Below are positions 28,035-30,795 of a DNA stretch of 30,795 bases, one piece after another (the stretch's first letter is position 1; each line of letters begins with the position of its first letter). The stretch is taken from positions 1 through 30,795 of the IMG/VR virus record IMGVR_UViG_3300023108_000105; one strand, given 5' to 3'. The position numbers and the translations under genes are program-made. Origin of the DNA: a virus. The notes under the pieces are model-generated. The model was not told the origin of the DNA and ran no database searches. It saw only the letters and a program-made list of their open reading frames with translations.

Positions 28035-28601
28035 ATGAAAAAATATATGTTATTTGCAATCGCAATTGCTCTATTGTCAGCCGGTTGTTCACAAGTAACT
28101 CTGCCGAATGATCCGTCAAATCCTATGGAGCGAATGCGATACAATCAGGAATTAACAGATGCCAGGCCTGAATGGACTCAACAAGGTATGTGGGAAGAAG
28201 GTGACTTTATTTACCAAGTTGGTCAATCAATGGTCTTTGATACTGAACGTGAAGCAAAAAAACACGCCTATCGTGATGCTTCTTTTCGGTTGAGTGAGTA
28301 TATCACACAATCCATTGACATGGATTATTCAGAAATGAATGTTGCTCAATCTGCTAGTACAAATGTAATCAATCAAAGCTATGCAACGAAAGAGAAAAAT
28401 AAGACCACCAGCCGAAGTGTGATCTCAAAAATTTCAGCATGGAGAACTTGGGTAGAACCAGTGTTTGATCAAAATGAACAACTTGGTTATTCAGCATTTG
28501 CGATGGTTCGTGTTCCGACCAAGTCTGTGAAATCTGCGACTCAACATCTTAAAAAAGCCGCAATACCAGAAGGACCCGTGGCTAATCTTGACAATCTCTA
28601 A
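28035..28601 (+). CDS. LPP20-like lipoprotein
   Basis: 188 residues. A signal peptide with the lipobox 'LSAGC' (Cys18) is clear. The body resembles the LPP20 lipoprotein layout: 'RPEWTQQGMWEEGDFIYQVG' (44-63), then a helix 'EREAKKHAYRDASFRLSEYI' (72-91), and later strands ('AWRTWVEP', 'GYSAFAMVRV'). It should be exported and lipidated in the host envelope, possibly for superinfection exclusion or lysis, but there is no proof. It has a good ribosome site (AAGGAGA) and a late box, so it is made late. Confidence 0.78.
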   Translation: MKKYMLFAIAIALLSAGCSQVTLPNDPSNPMERMRYNQELTDARPEWTQQGMWEEGDFIYQVGQSMVFDTEREAKKHAYRDASFRLSEYITQSIDMDYSEMNVAQSASTNVINQSYATKEKNKTTSRSVISKISAWRTWVEPVFDQNEQLGYSAFAMVRVPTKSVKSATQHLKKAAIPEGPVANLDNL

Positions 28602-28604
28602 CAT

Positions 28605-28871
28605 ATGAACTATATGGCACTCGCACCTAATTCGGTATGTGTTGTCGGTAGATTTATTGAAAAGGAATCAAGAAAGTTATACGAATATTCGAATAACGAT
28701 GAGGAGACGAGGTTTGAGTTTCCTCATAAAATATATGATGATGGTCATTATTATTATGGTAACGTGATGTTTTCTCGTGCAAAGGTTGTTGTTGATTCAA
28801 CAGCACCTTCTTTTGAAACGTGGTTGATGCTTGACAACAGCCACCGTATTATGAATTCTAAAAAGGAGTAA
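28605..28871 (+). CDS. Small hypothetical protein
   Basis: 88 residues, 3 bases after the lipoprotein gene. It is beta-rich ('SVCVVGRFI', 'YYYGNVMFSRAKVVVDS'), acidic in the middle ('NNDEETRFEFPH') and without known motif. Coupled translation with the lipoprotein gene is likely because no separate ribosome site is obvious. Function unknown. Confidence 0.6.
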   Translation: MNYMALAPNSVCVVGRFIEKESRKLYEYSNNDEETRFEFPHKIYDDGHYYYGNVMFSRAKVVVDSTAPSFETWLMLDNSHRIMNSKKE

Positions 28872-28875
28872 CATT

Positions 28876-29151
28876 ATGTCTTTATCTTCAGTTGTTGATC
28901 AATTCAATCATGTTCGTGAGCAAAAAGGTGATGTGTTGATTGATTTACATGACCTTCAACCAGATGATGCTGACGAGGTGTTTTATTACATTGATGATGC
29001 TTTGACCGAAACTGGCTATGTTCGTGGTAATCAGGCAAAAACTGTAGGATTTGGCCCATCAAACGAAGATGAGCATGTCACCTATCTCTCTGCTGTTGTT
29101 GACTTGCTTCAGAGCGGTTACGATACACCACAATACATTTCTAATTTCTAA
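28876..29151 (+). CDS. Small acidic hypothetical protein
   Basis: 91 residues with a strong ribosome site (AAGGAG). It is acidic and mixed alpha/beta: 'GDVLIDLHDLQPDDADEVFY' (18-37) then 'ALTETGYVRGNQAKTVGFGP' (42-61). Acidic small phage proteins of this type are sometimes DNA mimics or anti-host factors, but nothing here proves that. A hairpin terminator follows directly. Confidence 0.65.
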   Translation: MSLSSVVDQFNHVREQKGDVLIDLHDLQPDDADEVFYYIDDALTETGYVRGNQAKTVGFGPSNEDEHVTYLSAVVDLLQSGYDTPQYISNF

Positions 29152-29158
29152 CTCCACT

Positions 29159-29180
29159 GGCCAGCAACATGCTGGCCTTT
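29159..29180 (+). terminator. Hairpin terminator
   Basis: GGCCAGCA (29159-29166) and TGCTGGCC (29170-29177) form a perfect 8-bp stem with a 3-base loop, followed by only three T. It probably ends the lipoprotein transcript, perhaps incompletely. Confidence 0.65.
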
Positions 29181-29200
29181 ACTCACCGTGTCGACAACCT

Positions 29201-29323
29201 ATGAAATACTATATACTCGCATTCAAAGTTTTTTGTCTATTGGTGATTCTTGTGCCCTACATTCATGGTTCGATTTTTTTAAAAAAATCCCTTGACTTTT
29301 TCCGCCAATCTGATATGATCTGA
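29201..29323 (+). CDS. Possible small membrane peptide
   Basis: 40 residues with one hydrophobic helix (residues 4-25, 'YILAFKVFCLLVILVPYIHG'), then a polar tail. There is no ribosome site, and its 3' half coincides with the promoter of the next gene (29292-29319), so it may be a chance frame after the terminator. Confidence 0.25.
   Translation: MKYYILAFKVFCLLVILVPYIHGSIFLKKSLDFFRQSDMI
29292..29319 (+). promoter_or_regulatory. Extended -10 sigma70 promoter with TGATCTGATCA
   Basis: TTGACT (29292-29297), 16-base spacer ending CTGA, TATGAT (29314-29319), followed by the TGATC-T-GATCA repeat and GAGTGAGT as at 30462. Confidence 0.83.
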
Positions 29324-29362
29324 TCATTGAGTGAGTTTACTTTCCCCAACAACAGAGGTATC

Positions 29363-29734
29363 ATGGGAACAAGAAGTTATATCGCTTACGAAATGAAGAA
29401 TGGTATGTATTCAGGCTGCTACTGCCACTGGGATGGTTATCCTGAAGGTGTTGGCGCAACTCTCCTCAAGCATTACAATTCAGAAAATATTCGTGACCTC
29501 GTTGACCTCCAAGGCTTTTCTGCTTTAGCCGAAACAGTTGCTGAAACGAAGTCAAGTGCTTATCATGAAATGAAAGAAGTCTGTGAAACCAGAGGCGAAC
29601 TTTACAGTAATATTGCTTTAGACTATGGCTGTGAATATATCTATGTTCTGTTGAATAATGGTGATTGGATCTTCTGGGACGTTGATGAAGAAATGGAAAA
29701 GAATTTAAAAGAAGTTCTTAATGAAAAAGCGTGA
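29363..29734 (+). CDS. Conserved phage protein of the 'MGTRS' type
   Basis: 123 residues from ATG 29363 (AGAGG upstream); a TTG at 29327 in frame is too close to the transcription start. 'MGTRSYIAYEMKNGMYSGCY' then 'CHWDGYPEGVGATLL' matches a widespread family of small phage and bacterial proteins (M-G-T-R-S...H-W-D-G-Y-P-E-x-x-G-x-x-L). The family has no assigned function. It is the first gene of a unit with a strong early promoter. Confidence 0.82.
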   Translation: MGTRSYIAYEMKNGMYSGCYCHWDGYPEGVGATLLKHYNSENIRDLVDLQGFSALAETVAETKSSAYHEMKEVCETRGELYSNIALDYGCEYIYVLLNNGDWIFWDVDEEMEKNLKEVLNEKA

Positions 29735-29825
29735 ATCTCTCTTACCTCTGATTGGTATGATTCTGATGATTTTTGGACCTTCTTTCATCACCTTTGTGTA
29801 TATGAATTTTTACTGGAGCATATAA
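29721..29825 (+). CDS. Single-helix membrane microprotein
   Basis: 34 residues: a basic start (MKKRESLL) followed by a hydrophobic helix 'LIGMILMIFGPSFITFVYM' and a short end. It overlaps the preceding gene by 14 bases in another frame and shares one base with the next gene (TAATG). The tight nesting in a message and the positive-inside charge make it credible. Such peptides in phages often modify host membrane proteins. No family recognised. Confidence 0.55.
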   Translation: MKKRESLLPLIGMILMIFGPSFITFVYMNFYWSI

Positions 29826-30088
29826 TGAAAAAGCATGTATCTTGGTCTGTTCGCAAATATCGTGAAACATTAAAGAGATTCATGGATCTTTCACTCGAAG
29901 AAGCCATGAGAATTTATACCTCTGAAGCAGCACCACTTACACCCTGTCGCAATGCCTACTGGCTTGGTTGTCGCAAAGATTTTGCAAATCCTCATGTCAA
30001 GCATTCAATTGCCTATGCTGCTTTCGAAGCTGGTCGTAAAAGAAAAGCTGAACTAGCTCAGAATTATGTGAGTGAATATTGTTTTTGA
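29825..30088 (+). CDS. Small basic hypothetical protein
   Basis: 87 residues, starting on the last base of the microprotein stop. It is basic and mainly helical: 'KYRETLKRFMDLSLEEAMRI' (11-30), then 'CRNAYWLGCRKDFANPHVKH' (40-59) with Cys and His residues that could bind a metal, and 'AYAAFEAGRKRKAELAQNY'. No family recognised. It is the last gene of its unit; a late box follows at its stop. Confidence 0.65.
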   Translation: MKKHVSWSVRKYRETLKRFMDLSLEEAMRIYTSEAAPLTPCRNAYWLGCRKDFANPHVKHSIAYAAFEAGRKRKAELAQNYVSEYCF

Positions 30089-30094
30089 TAAATA
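30087..30094 (+). promoter_or_regulatory. T4-like late promoter variant GATAAATA
   Basis: Overlaps the preceding stop and lies 35 bases before the ATG at 30130, the same distance as for the other late boxes. Confidence 0.62.
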
Positions 30095-30129
30095 GTAAAT
30101 AATTACATTTACTTTATCAAAGGAAATCA

Positions 30130-30453
30130 ATGAAAAGTTACTCGGAGTTTATTCAAAGTGTTCATCGTGTGATGGAAGGAAAATGGGGAGGAATGGATAA
30201 TGTCGCAAGACCTCAAGGAAATATTCCTACAAATAATATTGATAGACGTTATCGTGAAGCAGGTGAAGATGATGGTTTGATATATGGACCTTCTCGCAAA
30301 CCAGTTCAAAATAAAAAAGAATTTGTAGAACAAATCGCAGACAAATTTGATTTAGAATATAGTCAAGTTTATGGAGTGATTCGACGCTTGGGAGAGCCTG
30401 TAGATTTTGATGTTCTTTATGATGAACTTCGAAAATTACAAAGAGGTGATTAA
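30130..30453 (+). CDS. Possible capsid-targeted internal protein
   Basis: 107 residues. The start 'MKSYSEFIQSVHRVMEGKWG' resembles the T4 capsid-targeting sequence (M-K-[TS]-Y-x-E-F-I) but the first acidic cleavage point (V-M-E|G) is at residue 16 rather than 10. The centre is Asn/Arg/Pro-rich and probably unstructured. The C-terminal 50 residues ('KKEFVEQIADKFDLEYSQVY' then 'GVIRRLGEPVDFDVLYDELR') look like a small helix-turn-helix fold. If packaged it could be an injected DNA-binding protein. The late box supports a virion role. Confidence 0.65.
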   Translation: MKSYSEFIQSVHRVMEGKWGGMDNVARPQGNIPTNNIDRRYREAGEDDGLIYGPSRKPVQNKKEFVEQIADKFDLEYSQVYGVIRRLGEPVDFDVLYDELRKLQRGD

Positions 30454-30461
30454 AAAAGTTC

Positions 30462-30489
30462 TTGACATTTCTGACCAGTCTGCTATGAT
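30462..30489 (+). promoter_or_regulatory. Extended -10 sigma70 promoter with TGATCTGATCA
   Basis: TTGACA (30462-30467), 16-base spacer ending CTGC, TATGAT (30484-30489). The 20 bases upstream and through the -35 match the two promoters around the tRNA gene. Confidence 0.85.
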
Positions 30490-30522
30490 CTGATCATTGA
30501 GTGAGTGATTGACCAACCTACA

Positions 30523-30771
30523 ATGAGATTCGCTATGTTTCTTCGTGAACAAAAACTCCTGAAACTCGCCACCCTGATGAACCTCACCCCTGCTCAGGCA
30601 GCCTGGCTTCCCGCAGCCTTCGACAAAGCCGCAGACATGGCAGAGATGAGCCATGACCTGTTCTGCCGCCACATGGAAACCAGCCAAGAGTTGCGAGACT
30701 ATATCAAAGATGGTATCGTGAGATGCTGTGGCAATGTGGCTCTTTCTGTTTACACCACACCAAAGGTTTGA
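30523..30771 (+). CDS. Small helical early protein
   Basis: 82 residues from ATG 30523; an ATG at 30535 has a better-placed GAGA, and a GTG at 30505 is also in frame, so the start is uncertain. The protein is helical and Ala/Leu/Met-rich: 'LATLMNLTPAQAAWLPAAFD' then 'KAADMAEMSHDLFCRHMETS'. GC content and C-ending codons are well above the neighbours, like the other strongly expressed early genes. Family not recognised. Confidence 0.65.
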   Translation: MRFAMFLREQKLLKLATLMNLTPAQAAWLPAAFDKAADMAEMSHDLFCRHMETSQELRDYIKDGIVRCCGNVALSVYTTPKV

Positions 30772-30773
30772 TC

Positions 30774-30795
30774 ATGGCAAAGCAAAAGTTTGACT
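30774..30795 (+). CDS. Start of a further gene, truncated by the window end
   Basis: Only MAKQKFD is visible. The ATG lies 2 bases after the previous stop, suggesting it is the next gene of the same unit. Nothing more can be said. Confidence 0.45.

Noticed and set aside
1-30795. CRISPR arrays, insertion sequences, integrase or attachment sites
   Set aside because: No regularly spaced repeats, transposase motifs or integrase-like genes were seen; the only direct repeat noted is the promoter repeat around the tRNA.

Overview
The window reads as part of the genome of a T4-like tailed phage (myovirus type) infecting a Gram-negative bacterium. It is AT-rich and gene-dense, with many genes joined by ATGA, TAATG or longer overlaps. 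The T4 affiliation rests on three adjacent genes in T4 order (late-transcription co-activator gp33, helicase loader gp59, ssDNA-binding protein gp32), on T4-type late promoter boxes ([TG]ATAAATA), and on T4-type N-terminal capsid-targeting sequences. The Gram-negative host is inferred from an inner/outer-membrane spanin pair and a second lipoprotein. A marine host is plausible because several families here are, from memory, common in marine T4-like phages, but the sequence does not prove it.

Layout. Positions 1-2539 (minus strand) hold six virion genes: tail-fibre or fibre-associated proteins, including a short protein with an S74-type intramolecular chaperone domain. Positions 2620-5254 (plus) hold a Cas4/RecB-like nuclease, small unknown genes and a Mom-like acetyltransferase-fold DNA-modification candidate. 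An isolated minus gene (5237-5935, DUF1796-like) is followed by a tRNA-Tyr between two copies of one promoter. Positions 6222-13402 hold an AAA+ ATPase, conserved small phage proteins, a 2OG-Fe(II) oxygenase, an orotidine-phosphate decarboxylase homologue, a DNA methyltransferase, a metallophosphoesterase, a degenerate tryptophan-halogenase-like protein and a small membrane protein. A coiled-coil early gene precedes a 411-base non-coding stretch with strong, nested RNA pairing. Positions 14478-18006 form a late operon: two arginine-rich '[DE]RR-repeat' tail-anchored proteins flanking a second methyltransferase, a DUF6445-like oxygenase and the spanins. Then come gp33, gp59 and gp32, a PD-(D/E)XK-like protein, a DoxX-like membrane protein, two capsid-targeted proteins (one resembling an ADP-ribosyltransferase) around a third methyltransferase, a minus-strand quartet of probable virion genes, a stand-alone response-regulator receiver, and a set of short plus-strand genes.

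Regulation can be read directly. Eleven sigma70-type promoters (TTGAC[AT], 16-17 bp spacer, usually TGn before a TATGAT-like -10) precede early-type genes such as gp32 and the AAA+ ATPase. Most matches to [TG]ATAAATA that lie between genes sit about 27-61 bp upstream of virion, lysis or membrane genes, which fits the presence of gp33. Together the genes cover DNA modification (a Mom-like protein and three methyltransferases), replication, late transcription, lysis, virion assembly, and a notable set of metabolic and signalling genes. The best candidates for undescribed biology are the structured RNA at 14073-14416, the paired [DE]RR-repeat membrane proteins, the phage-encoded response regulator, and the minus-strand quartet sharing an N-terminal motif.
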